From Streptococcus penaeicida (lineage in GTDB: Bacteria; Bacillota; Bacilli; Lactobacillales; Streptococcaceae), in NCBI RefSeq assembly GCF_002887775.1, contig NZ_LOCM01000028.1:1-64000 (forward strand): a DNA stretch of 64,000 nucleotides, read 5' to 3'. How positions within the stretch are numbered: the stretch's first letter is position 1; every line of letters starts with the position of its first letter. Under the pieces are notes generated by a model, which worked only from the letters and a program-made list of their open reading frames with translations, ran no database searches and was not told the origin of the DNA. This document shows positions 49,074 to 57,635 of this stretch, one piece after another. Position numbers and translations under genes: made by a program.

Positions 49074-49496
49074 CTATTTTACTTGGTGGTGGATGGCCGC
49101 TGATTGTACGGTTTGGCCATTGTAGCTGGCTTTGACACTGTAGTCGCCACTTGGGTAGCCGGTCAGGTCAAACCAGGCAGTCATGCTTTGCCATCCAGCT
49201 TTTAATTCATAAGGGATGGTTGCTAGGACATTGCCTTGGCTATCCACCAATTGAATTGTGGCCTGTCCACCTTTTGCCAATTCAGGGCTGATGCCTAATT
49301 GACAGTCAATGATAACGGTATCTTTGCGCATTTGTGCATTTATGCTTAAGCCAGTAGTATTTGTCTGGCTAGTGCTTGCTTGAGGGGCTGTTCCTGTCTC
49401 TTGAGCAGCTACTTGTGGTGCTATTAATAAGCCACCAGCTGCTAGGGTAAGAGTAGCAATGAGGGTCATTGTCTTGTGATTTCTCATTTTTTTCAT
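49074..49496 (-). CDS. Small secreted protein with Ig-like beta-sandwich appearance
   Basis: 140 residues, not recognised. Positively charged start KKMRNHK, hydrophobic core TMTLIATLTLAAGGLLIAP and cleavage after VAAQ-like AQVAA give a clear signal peptide. A Thr/Ser/Gln linker is followed by an 85-residue domain with alternating hydrophobic strands (ATIQLVDSQGNVLATIPYEL, GWQSMTAWFDLTGYPSGDYSVKASYNGQ), like an immunoglobulin-type fold. No LPXTG. ATG 49496 has GGAGG at 7 nt; the longer frame to 49604 is rejected. Its place at the edge of the glycan island suggests it may bind host glycans, but this is unproven. Confidence 0.75.
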   Translation of the reverse strand: MKKMRNHKTMTLIATLTLAAGGLLIAPQVAAQETGTAPQASTSQTNTTGLSINAQMRKDTVIIDCQLGISPELAKGGQATIQLVDSQGNVLATIPYELKAGWQSMTAWFDLTGYPSGDYSVKASYNGQTVQSAAIHHQVK

Positions 49497-49653
49497 CTTT
49501 TTTCCTCCTTTTTCTCCTACTACTGCCATTGTATAGCAATAAAAAAGATATTTCAAGGAAAAACCATAGCTCAATTCATATAGGTGGTCACTAGTCACTT
49601 TCAAAACAAGACTTAATTAAAAAATTCCCGTCCAAGAAAAAAAAGGGATGATT

Positions 49654-50064
49654 TCATCTCCCTTTTTCCCTATTGGTTTCGACTTCTTGGATACACCATG
49701 CAATCAATTCTTCCAGTCTTTCCGTCTGACCGGTCATATCAAGAAAGCCCATGACTGCTTCAAAGCCTGTCGACATACGATAAGTGACCACATCCGCATT
49801 TTTGGCCTTGGTATGACTATTGGTATTGCGCCCCCGACGATAGATATCTTCTTCTTTTTCGGTTAATAGCTGAGCTTCTAACATCTTTTGAATCAGACTT
49901 GCCTGTGCCTTGGCAGAAACATAGCAAGTAGCCAAGTGGTGTAACTGACTAGGCTTGGTTTGCCCTGTAAAAATCAAGTGACGGCGGATATAATAAGAAT
50001 AAACCGCATCCCCTTCAAAAGCTAGGGCAATCCCATTAATAAGATTGACATCCAAATCAGTCAC
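49654..50064 (-). CDS. mrnC: Mini-ribonuclease III
   Basis: 136 residues with only the RNase III catalytic domain and no double-stranded RNA-binding domain. NGIALAFEGDAVYSYYIRRHLI contains the acidic active-site residues; YRRGRNTNSHTKAKNADVVTYRMSTGFEAVMGFL is the diagnostic second half. Mini-III matures 23S rRNA. It overlaps cysS by 8 nt. Its usual partner rlmB is displaced to 30312. Confidence 0.94.
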   Translation of the reverse strand: MTDLDVNLINGIALAFEGDAVYSYYIRRHLIFTGQTKPSQLHHLATCYVSAKAQASLIQKMLEAQLLTEKEEDIYRRGRNTNSHTKAKNADVVTYRMSTGFEAVMGFLDMTGQTERLEELIAWCIQEVETNREKGR

Positions 50065-51400
50065 GTGTCCACCTCACACCCTCTTTAGTGTCTAATAATT
50101 TAATGCCTTGGGCAGCTAATTGGTCTCTGATAGCATCCGCTTTGGCAAAATCACGCGCCGCCCGCGCCGCTTGACGATCAGCAATCAAAGCTTCGATATC
50201 CGCATCCAAGACTTCCTCTTGGAAAACAATGCCAAATACTTCGAGCATTTGACCAAATGCTTCTTTAATTTCTTGATCAAAATGACCAGAATTAATCCAT
50301 TTAGCAAAATCAAAGACAACCGTAATGCCGTTAGCTGCATTAAAATCATCATCCATGGCTTCCGTAAAAGCAGCCACAAAGTCAGCTAACTGAGCTTTAT
50401 CTTTTTGCTCTTGAAGCGGTAAGGTATAAGTGTTTTTTAAATATTTAAGGTTAACTTCGGCATCATGAATGGCTTTTTCTGTAAAATTAATGGGTTTACG
50501 GTATTGTTGAGTCGCTAAGAAAAAGCGCAATACTTGACCATCAACGGATTTCAACATGTCATGGACAGTGACGAAATTCCCTAAGGACTTAGACATCTTC
50601 TCATTATCCACATTGACAAAACCGTTATGCATCCAATAATTAGCGAAGGTGTGACCTGTTTTAGCTTCTGATTGAGCAATTTCATTGGTGTGGTGTGGGA
50701 ACTCTAAATCCGCACCGCCACCATGAATATCAATAGTGTCCCCTAAAATTTCCGTCGCCATCACCGAACACTCAATGTGCCAGCCTGGACGGCCATCACT
50801 CCAAGGACTTGGCCAAGAAATTTCACCAGGCTTGGCCGATTTCCAAAGGGCAAAATCAAGAGGATTTTCCTTCAATTCTGTCTCAGCATCTGTCCGACCA
50901 CTAGCTCCTACTTCAAGGTCTTCTAGGGTTTTATTGGCAAGCCTTGCATAATTCTCAGATTTGGTAACACGGAAGTAAACATCACCGGCCGACTCATAGG
51001 CAAAGCCTTTTTGAATGAGCTCTTGCACAAAAGCAATAATTTCCCCCATATAATCCATAACCCGTGGGTTCTGATTAGCTGGTTTAATACCTAATTGTTT
51101 AGTATCTTCCATAAAGGCAGCAATAAATTGATCCGCCAAAGCTTTTGGCGTCATGTCATTTTCAGTCGCAGCTTTAATGATTTTATCATCAACATCGGTA
51201 AAGTTGGAAATGTAGTTGACCTGATAACCACGGTACTCAAAATAGCGACGAATGGTATCAAAAGCCACAGCCGATCTCGCGTTTCCGATATGGATATAAT
51301 TGTATACAGTTGGTCCACAGACATACATGCTCACCTTCTTATCAACTAAAGGTACAAATTCACGCAGGCTGCGAGTCAGGGTATCATATATTTTGATCAT
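50057..51400 (-). CDS. cysS: Cysteinyl-tRNA synthetase
   Basis: 447-residue class I synthetase. HIGH appears as YNYIHIGNARSA (near residue 36), the zinc/cysteine pocket includes Cys28 in VCGPTVYN and WHIECSVMA, and KMSKSLGNFVTV (near 267) is the KMSKS loop. Length is normal. In line with other streptococci it sits after cysE and before mrnC. Confidence 0.97.
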   Translation of the reverse strand: MIKIYDTLTRSLREFVPLVDKKVSMYVCGPTVYNYIHIGNARSAVAFDTIRRYFEYRGYQVNYISNFTDVDDKIIKAATENDMTPKALADQFIAAFMEDTKQLGIKPANQNPRVMDYMGEIIAFVQELIQKGFAYESAGDVYFRVTKSENYARLANKTLEDLEVGASGRTDAETELKENPLDFALWKSAKPGEISWPSPWSDGRPGWHIECSVMATEILGDTIDIHGGGADLEFPHHTNEIAQSEAKTGHTFANYWMHNGFVNVDNEKMSKSLGNFVTVHDMLKSVDGQVLRFFLATQQYRKPINFTEKAIHDAEVNLKYLKNTYTLPLQEQKDKAQLADFVAAFTEAMDDDFNAANGITVVFDFAKWINSGHFDQEIKEAFGQMLEVFGIVFQEEVLDADIEALIADRQAARAARDFAKADAIRDQLAAQGIKLLDTKEGVRWTRD

Positions 51401-51429
51401 TCAATCTTTCCTTGGTTTCTATGGTCTTT

Positions 51430-52014
51430 TTATAATTTTGAGGAATAATATGATTCCTCACGTTGGTGTTCGATAGACTGAATTTGGATAATATCCTTTT
51501 GCCCATGAACACGGACGACTTTTGCTGGGACCCCAACAACAGTCACATCCTCTGGAACATCCGAAAGGACAACAGCAGCCGCACCAACCTTGGCATTGGC
51601 GCCAATTTCAATTGGACCAATGACTTGGGCATGCGCAGATACTAAGGCTCCGCGACGAACTGTCGGATGGCGTTTGCCACAATCTTTTCCTGTTCCTCCA
51701 AGGGTTACGCCATGATAAAGCATAACCCCTTCTTCAATTTCACTTGTTTCTCCGATGACAAGTCCTGCACCATGGTCAATAAAGACACCGGCCGCAATAC
51801 TTGCTCCTGGATGAATTTCAATGTTGGTTAAAAAGCGCCAAAATTGACTATGCATGCGGGCCAACAGCTTAAAACCGTGATTCCATAAAAAATGGGATAA
51901 ACGGTGGGCAGCTAAGGCCTTAATGCCTGGGTATGTTAAAACTACTTCTAAAGAGTTACGTGCGGCTGGATCTAACTCTTTGACAATAGCAATACTTTTT
52001 TTCCACCAGCCCAT
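51430..52014 (-). CDS. cysE: Serine O-acetyltransferase
   Basis: 194 residues, first enzyme of cysteine synthesis. Left-handed beta-helix hexapeptide repeats run from about residue 60 to 150 (IEIHPGASIAAGVFIDHGAGLVIG, LGGTGKDCGKRHPTV). His in FIDHGAG and Asp upstream form the catalytic pair. ATG 52014 follows AGAGGAG; a longer frame to 52047 overlaps the upstream gene. Sits 15 nt from the cysS side in the same transcription unit. Confidence 0.95.
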   Translation of the reverse strand: MGWWKKSIAIVKELDPAARNSLEVVLTYPGIKALAAHRLSHFLWNHGFKLLARMHSQFWRFLTNIEIHPGASIAAGVFIDHGAGLVIGETSEIEEGVMLYHGVTLGGTGKDCGKRHPTVRRGALVSAHAQVIGPIEIGANAKVGAAAVVLSDVPEDVTVVGVPAKVVRVHGQKDIIQIQSIEHQREESYYSSKL

Positions 52015-52025
52015 TTCTTCTCCTC

Positions 52026-52765
52026 TTATTTCTCGATGTCGGTCCAATCCATGAGGATCTGTTTCTCGTCAAAAGGATTAACGGCTACACCGACAGTTTC
52101 TTCAATTTCATTTTCGCCATTACGGGTTGGTAAATGTCTTCTATCTTCCATGTCATGATAACACCTTGAGCTTTACGAAAAGCTCCGCCAAAGTCTTCTT
52201 GGTTATACCACTTGGCAAATGAATCCAGATTAGAAAAGGCCGGAATATAAGACTTGCCTTCTGGGGTTGACATGGTTGGGAAGAATCGATCATATTTATC
52301 TTCACCAAGCACCTGAACAAAGGCCGGTACTAAGTAGACTTTGTCCATTGCGTCAGCTGCTAAGTTCTCCTCGCCCATTAGGGTATTCAAGATAGCGGTA
52401 TAATTGTTGATAAACTGGATCATATCGCTACTTTTGAAAATGGTCGAATTACCAAAATCGCCTTTTTTCTTAAGATTGAAAACGAGGCCAGAAACACCAG
52501 ATTTGATGACTTCTTCCAAGACAGCAATGGCAGAGCGCTCCAACCAATAGTGGCTTTGAGCACTCTTTTGTTGATCCTTGAAGAGGGCCATATCATCTTT
52601 GTCTGTGAAGACAGGGGTTACTTGAAGGCCCTCAATCTCAATGGCATAAGGTTCTTTGGCTGCCCAAACTGGAAAGTTGTGAAGGGCATTGACTAAGGCA
52701 ACACTATCCAAAAAGTTGTCAGGGGCATTGATAAAAGCCCGTAAGCGTCTATCTAATTCATTCAT
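52026..52765 (-). pseudogene. SseB family protein, frameshifted near its 3' end
   Basis: SseB N-terminal domain protein of unknown role, about 246 residues when restored. ELDRRLRAFINAPDNFLDSVALVNALHNFPVWA is typical of the start. At 52124-52126 a run of four C is read as three; the given frame ends LKKLSV at 52085, while the corrected frame continues RNGENEIEETVGVAVNPFDEKQ and stops at 52026, just before cysE. The restored end uses space that is otherwise empty, supporting an error or a recent mutation. It follows pnp by 4 nt. Confidence 0.8.
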
Positions 52766-52769
52766 AAGA

Positions 52770-54947
52770 TTAGTCCTGTTTTTCTTCTTTGTTAGCTACT
52801 GGAGCTGGTTTGCTGGCAGCTTTGTCAAAGTCTTTTTTCTCTGGTTTTGGTGGGCGTGGGATCAAGGCTTTCATTGACGCATCAACACGACCTTTTTCAT
52901 CAACTTTAATGACTTTAACATCAACTTCTTCACCAACTTCAAGAACGTCTGCTACATTTGCAGTTCTAGTCCAAGCAATTTCAGAAATGTGCACAAGAGC
53001 ATCTGTCTTGTCAAAGAGGTTAACAAAAGCACCGAATTTTTCAATCCGAACCACTTTAGCATGATAAACTTCACCAACTTTAGCTTCACGCACTAAACCA
53101 GCAATAATTTCTTTTGTACGGTTGATAGCAGCTTGGTCGCTTGAGAAGATTTGAACCATACCTTCATCGTCGATATCAATTTTAACGCCTGTTTCAGCAA
53201 TGATCTTATCAATGGTTTCGCCACCTTTACCGATAACGACCTTGATTTTATCAACATCAATTTTAATCGTGTCAATTTTTGGAGCTGTTGGGGCCAATTC
53301 GGGACGTGGTGCTGGAATAGTTGCTTCAATCAAGTCAAGGATTTCAAAGCGGGCTTTCTTAGCTTGAGCTAGCGCTTCTTCCAGAATTTGCGGCGTAATA
53401 CCAGCAATCTTGATATCCATTTGAAGGGCAGTGATCCCATCGCGAGTACCAGCTACTTTAAAGTCCATGTCACCAAAGTGGTCTTCAAGACCTTGAATGT
53501 CAGTCAAAACAGTATAGTTAGTACCATCTGAGATAAGACCCATCGCAATACCAGCAACTGGCGCTTTAATTGGCACACCACCAGCCATTAGGGCAAGGGT
53601 ACCAGCACAGATGGATGCTTGTGAAGATGAACCGTTTGATTCTAATACTTCCGCAACTAAACGGATAGCATATGGGAAGTCTTCTAAGCTTGGTAATACT
53701 TGTTCGAGGGCGCGTTCACCTAAGGCACCGTGACCAATTTCCCGACGACCAGCTGCTCCATAACGACCTGTTTCCCCAACTGAATATTGCGGGAAGTTGT
53801 AATGGTGCATAAAGCGTTTTTTATATTCATCAGCTAATCCATCAATAATTTGTGTTTCACCCATAGGTGCAAGCGTTAATACAGACAAGGCTTGAGTTTG
53901 TCCACGGGTAAAGAGACCTGATCCGTGAACTTTTGGTAAAAAGTCAACAACTGCATCAAGAGGACGGATTTCATCAATTTTACGACCATCAGGGCGAACT
54001 TTATCTTCTGTAATCAAACGACGAACTTCAGCATGTTCCATTTGTTCAAGAATTTCAGCTATATCACGCATGATAATGCCAAAGTTTTCATCTTCGACAA
54101 ATTTTGCTTCGTATTCAGCTTTTACAATATCTTTAACTGCTTGCGTTGCTGCTTCACGCGCTTTTTTCTCTTCAACTTGAACAGCCGCTTGTAATTGACC
54201 ATTATATTTTGCAATAATTTCAGCTTGCAAATCAGTATCAACTTGAAGCAATTCAACTTCCGTTTTTTCTTTACCAACCGCAGCGACAATCTCTTCTTGG
54301 AAGGCAATCAATTCTTGGATTGCTTGGTGTCCTTTAAGAAGAGCTTCTAACATGATGTCTTCAGAAAGTTCTTTAGCACCAGATTCAACCATGTTGATGG
54401 CTTCTTTGCTACCGGCAACCGTTAATTCTAATAGCGAAGCTTCAAGTTGAGCCTTGTTCGGGTTGATAATGAACTCGCCATCAATGTAACCCACTTGTAC
54501 CCCTGCAATTGGGCCGTTAAATGGGATATCTGAAATTGATAGAGCAAGTGAGGAGCCAAACATGGCTGCCATCGGAGCGCTAGCATTTTCATCATAAGAA
54601 AGAACGGTATTAATCACTTGGATTTCGTTACGGAAACCTTCCGCAAACATTGGACGGATTGGGCGGTCGATTAAACGAGCAGTTAAAGTTGCATCTGTTG
54701 ACGGACGACCTTCACGTTTCATGAAGCCACCAGGGAATTTCCCTGCGGCATACATTTTTTCCTCGTAATTGACTTGTAATGGGAAAAAGTCGCCAGTTGC
54801 CATTTTCTTAGACATGACAGCCGCTGTAAGAACAGTTGATTCCCCATAGCGAACAATTGTTGCGCCATTAGCTTGTTTGGCAACTTGACCAATTTCAACA
54901 ACTAAAGGTTTACCAGCAAAAGTTGTTGTAAATGTTTGTTTTGTCAT
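52770..54947 (-). CDS. pnp: Polyribonucleotide nucleotidyltransferase (PNPase)
   Basis: 725 residues: two RNase PH domains (about 1-230 and 310-545, with RPIRPMF and the second-domain [15 protein letters not shown] active site), an all-alpha linker, KH domain ([13 protein letters not shown] near 560) and S1 domain ([22 protein letters not shown] near 625), then a Lys/Pro-rich tail. Phosphorolytic 3'-5' RNA degradation. Start ATG 54947. A separate gene block lies between it and rpsO, its usual neighbour. Confidence 0.97.
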   Translation of the reverse strand: MTKQTFTTTFAGKPLVVEIGQVAKQANGATIVRYGESTVLTAAVMSKKMATGDFFPLQVNYEEKMYAAGKFPGGFMKREGRPSTDATLTARLIDRPIRPMFAEGFRNEIQVINTVLSYDENASAPMAAMFGSSLALSISDIPFNGPIAGVQVGYIDGEFIINPNKAQLEASLLELTVAGSKEAINMVESGAKELSEDIMLEALLKGHQAIQELIAFQEEIVAAVGKEKTEVELLQVDTDLQAEIIAKYNGQLQAAVQVEEKKAREAATQAVKDIVKAEYEAKFVEDENFGIIMRDIAEILEQMEHAEVRRLITEDKVRPDGRKIDEIRPLDAVVDFLPKVHGSGLFTRGQTQALSVLTLAPMGETQIIDGLADEYKKRFMHHYNFPQYSVGETGRYGAAGRREIGHGALGERALEQVLPSLEDFPYAIRLVAEVLESNGSSSQASICAGTLALMAGGVPIKAPVAGIAMGLISDGTNYTVLTDIQGLEDHFGDMDFKVAGTRDGITALQMDIKIAGITPQILEEALAQAKKARFEILDLIEATIPAPRPELAPTAPKIDTIKIDVDKIKVVIGKGGETIDKIIAETGVKIDIDDEGMVQIFSSDQAAINRTKEIIAGLVREAKVGEVYHAKVVRIEKFGAFVNLFDKTDALVHISEIAWTRTANVADVLEVGEEVDVKVIKVDEKGRVDASMKALIPRPPKPEKKDFDKAASKPAPVANKEEKQD

Positions 54948-55162
54948 AAAATGTGTTCCTAAAATAAGTCTTGAAGAAAGCCTTTTAATCCCCAGTAAAA
55001 CTTATTTTTCCTTTCAAAATATCTTTTTGCGATACGGTCTGGTTTTGCTACAAAAAGCAACCTAAGAAAAACTCTTAAACTCCTCTTTGTATCAAACAGT
55101 CGTATCTCTACAATTTTACCACAAAAAAAGGAAAATAGCACGGAAGTAAGCGACTCCAAACA

Positions 55163-55193
55163 GGAAAAAAGAAGCCCCTAAAGAGGCTTCTTT
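55163..55193 (-). terminator. Terminator of the ula-type PTS operon
   Basis: GAAGCCTC-TTTA-GGGGCTTC stem, then TTTTTTCC on the reverse strand, about 26 nt after the restored stop of the FSA gene. Confidence 0.85.
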
Positions 55194-55218
55194 CAATCAT
55201 TATTAATGCATTTTAGGA

Positions 55219-55937
55219 TTAGTCTTCTAAAATTTTAAAACCAAGACTTGTAGAGTCTTTTAAAAACATTTGCACTGTTTCCAATGAGTATTGGTCCAAA
55301 TCTTTGCCGGCCAATGGCAATTTGGCAATTAAATCACTGGTACATGTGATAATGTCAACACCAAGCGCATCCGCTTGATAAATATTAAATGTTTCACGAG
55401 GCTAGCCCAAAGTAATTCAATAGCTTCTTTTTCACGACAGATAGCTAGAGATTCTTCCATAATCGGCATTGGGTCAACACCAGTATCAGCAATACGACCT
55501 GCAAAAACAGAAACAATAGCTGGTACACCAGAAGTTAAATGATCAACCACAAGACGGGTTTGTTCAACTGTAAAGATAGCAGTTACATTCAATTTGATGC
55601 CTTTTTCAGACAACTCTTTAATTAAGTCGGCTGTCGAAATCCCTGTTGAGGTTGTCACCGGAATCTTAACGTAAACATTATCCCCAAGTTGAGCAATGCG
55701 TTCAGCTTCCTTGCGCATGGTATCAAGATCATCAGCGAAAACTTCAAATGAAACGGGGTATTCCGTAATTTTACTCAAAACATCTTTGGCAAAACCGATA
55801 TAAGAGCCAATACCAGCTTTCTTCATCAAGCTTGGATTGGTCGTAAAACCAGTAACCAAACCAGAGTTCAAGTCATTGAGCATATTTTCTAAAACAGCAC
55901 CATCTGAGTAAACTTTTACCTTTAATTTCTTTTCCAT
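55219..55937 (-). pseudogene. Fructose-6-phosphate aldolase/transaldolase-like (TalC/MipB), one-base frameshift
   Basis: Class I aldolase of the small transaldolase family. KVYSDGAVLENMLNDLNSGLVTGFTTNPSLMKKAG and the Schiff-base Lys in DNVYVKIPVTTSTG (near residue 91) are clear. At 55400-55402 a CCC read as CC shifts the frame after ELLWAS; the corrected frame gives PRETFNIYQADALGVDIITC and stops at 55219, for about 239 residues. All catalytic residues precede the break. The gene ends the PTS operon, 9 nt after the IIC gene, and probably acts on the imported sugar-acid or pentose phosphate. Confidence 0.85.
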
Positions 55938-55946
55938 ATTCCCTCC

Positions 55947-57323
55947 TTAGTTTTCCTCAACATTATTAATAGCTTGATCAGATTTAGACATAAAGCTTGG
56001 AATGATCAAAGCAAGCGCCATAACAGCAATAACAATGTAGATACCAACTTGACCAATTGAAGTGCCAAGACGACCTAACAAGATACCTAAGACACCAAAG
56101 TCAAAATCACCAAAGGTTGTGTTTGAGAAGCCGAGTTTTCCTAATACTGGTAATAGCATAGCTGGTAAGAAAGCTAGGAATAAACCGTTAACGAAGGCCC
56201 CAACAATAGCACCACGACGTCCACCAGTTGAGTTACCATAAATCCCCGCAGTCGCACCACAGAAGAAGTGAGGGACCATACCTGGAATAATAAGAACTCC
56301 ACCAGCTGCGCCTAGAATGAGCATTCCAATTAAACCACCAACGAAACTAGAAGCAAATCCGAGAATAACAGCAGTCGGTGCATATGGGAAGAAAACGGCA
56401 CAGTCAACAGCCGGAATAGCATTAGGAATTAACTTGTCAGCGATACCTTGGAAGGCAGGAATCAAGTCAGCAAGAATCATCCGAACCCCTGCATAAACCA
56501 CTGCAACACCAACAGCGAAAGTTAAACCACTCTTAATAGCAAAAATAAATGGATTTTGACCAGCAGCTAATTTTTCAACAAAAGCTGGATCATGAAGAAT
56601 AGATGCAATCGTCGCAATCAAGTAGAAGATAACCATGATTAAACCAGTTGAAATGGTTGTATTACGTAAGAAACTCCATTTTTCAGAAATTTCAAGGTCT
56701 TCTGTATCTTGACTACCCTTACCAACTAAACCACCAACCCAAGCAGAAAGATAGTAACCTAAAGAGCCAAAGTGACCCATGGCAATTTCATCTCCGTCAG
56801 TAACTTTAAGGGTATATTTTTGACCAATAGCTGGTGAAATAGCTGACCAAGCACCTAGTAGGAAACCACCTAAAAGAATTAGAACAGCACCTTTAAAGCC
56901 AACGGCACCAAGTACAGCTGACAAAAGACATGCCATAAAGAAACTGTGGTGACCAGTTAAGAAAATATATTTAAAACGTGTAAAACAGGCAAAGGCCAAG
57001 TTTAGCAAAAGACCAACAACAAGGATTGACATGGTTTCAACACCAAGAATCTTTTGAGCAACTGAAGTCACAGCTTCGTTGTTTGGCACAACACCAGTAA
57101 TGTTAAAACCGTGTTCAATTAATTTTGATAATGGGTCCAAGTTTGACACAATGACACCGGCTCCAGCAGCTAACATTAAGTAACCAAGGATTGGTCCTAA
57201 GGTACCTGTTAAGACTTTATGCCATGGCGTTTTCAAAGCAAGTAAACCAGCACAAGCAATGAGTCCCATCAAGAAGGCAGGCTCTTTTAAAATATCTCTA
57301 AAAAATGATAGTAAGGCTTCCAT
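55947..57323 (-). CDS. ulaA: PTS IIC, UlaA (ascorbate) family
   Basis: 458 residues with about eleven membrane helices, of the SgaT/UlaA superfamily of PTS permeases. Stretches FGSLGYYLSAWVGGLVGKGSQDTEDLEI and VPHFFCGATAGIYGNSTGGRRGAIVGAF are typical. It imports and phosphorylates L-ascorbate in characterised members; here the substrate is inferred and could be a related sugar acid. It lies 26 nt after the IIB gene. Confidence 0.88.
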   Translation of the reverse strand: MEALLSFFRDILKEPAFLMGLIACAGLLALKTPWHKVLTGTLGPILGYLMLAAGAGVIVSNLDPLSKLIEHGFNITGVVPNNEAVTSVAQKILGVETMSILVVGLLLNLAFACFTRFKYIFLTGHHSFFMACLLSAVLGAVGFKGAVLILLGGFLLGAWSAISPAIGQKYTLKVTDGDEIAMGHFGSLGYYLSAWVGGLVGKGSQDTEDLEISEKWSFLRNTTISTGLIMVIFYLIATIASILHDPAFVEKLAAGQNPFIFAIKSGLTFAVGVAVVYAGVRMILADLIPAFQGIADKLIPNAIPAVDCAVFFPYAPTAVILGFASSFVGGLIGMLILGAAGGVLIIPGMVPHFFCGATAGIYGNSTGGRRGAIVGAFVNGLFLAFLPAMLLPVLGKLGFSNTTFGDFDFGVLGILLGRLGTSIGQVGIYIVIAVMALALIIPSFMSKSDQAINNVEEN

Positions 57324-57349
57324 TTTATACCCCTTTTTCTTTTAAATAA

Positions 57350-57634
57350 TTAGTTTTGACCAGACATTTCTTTCAAGACCGGAACCAAATCTTCTTCAAT
57401 TTTCTTCCGGTTGGTATAGCTTTTAACGATACATACTTTAGTACCTTCAGGGAAAATATCCTTGAATTCCTTAACTGTTACATAAAGATCAGCCCCTTTA
57501 CCAACAGCTGCGTTGGAATCACATGATTCGGCATCCACTTCGATTCCTAAATCTTTAGCAATGGCTTCTACCTTCATGCGAAGCAATAGGCTTGAACCAA
57601 TCCCATTTCCACATACGGTCACAATTTTCAACAT
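57350..57634 (-). CDS. ulaB: PTS IIB, UlaB family
   Basis: 94 residues. The phosphocysteine loop is TVCGNGIGSSLLLRMKVE with Cys8, the lactose/ascorbate-type IIB signature. It accepts the phosphate from an EIIA and passes it to the sugar in UlaA. One nucleotide separates it from the regulator gene, implying tight coupling. Confidence 0.9.
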   Translation of the reverse strand: MLKIVTVCGNGIGSSLLLRMKVEAIAKDLGIEVDAESCDSNAAVGKGADLYVTVKEFKDIFPEGTKVCIVKSYTNRKKIEEDLVPVLKEMSGQN

Positions 57635-57635
57635 C

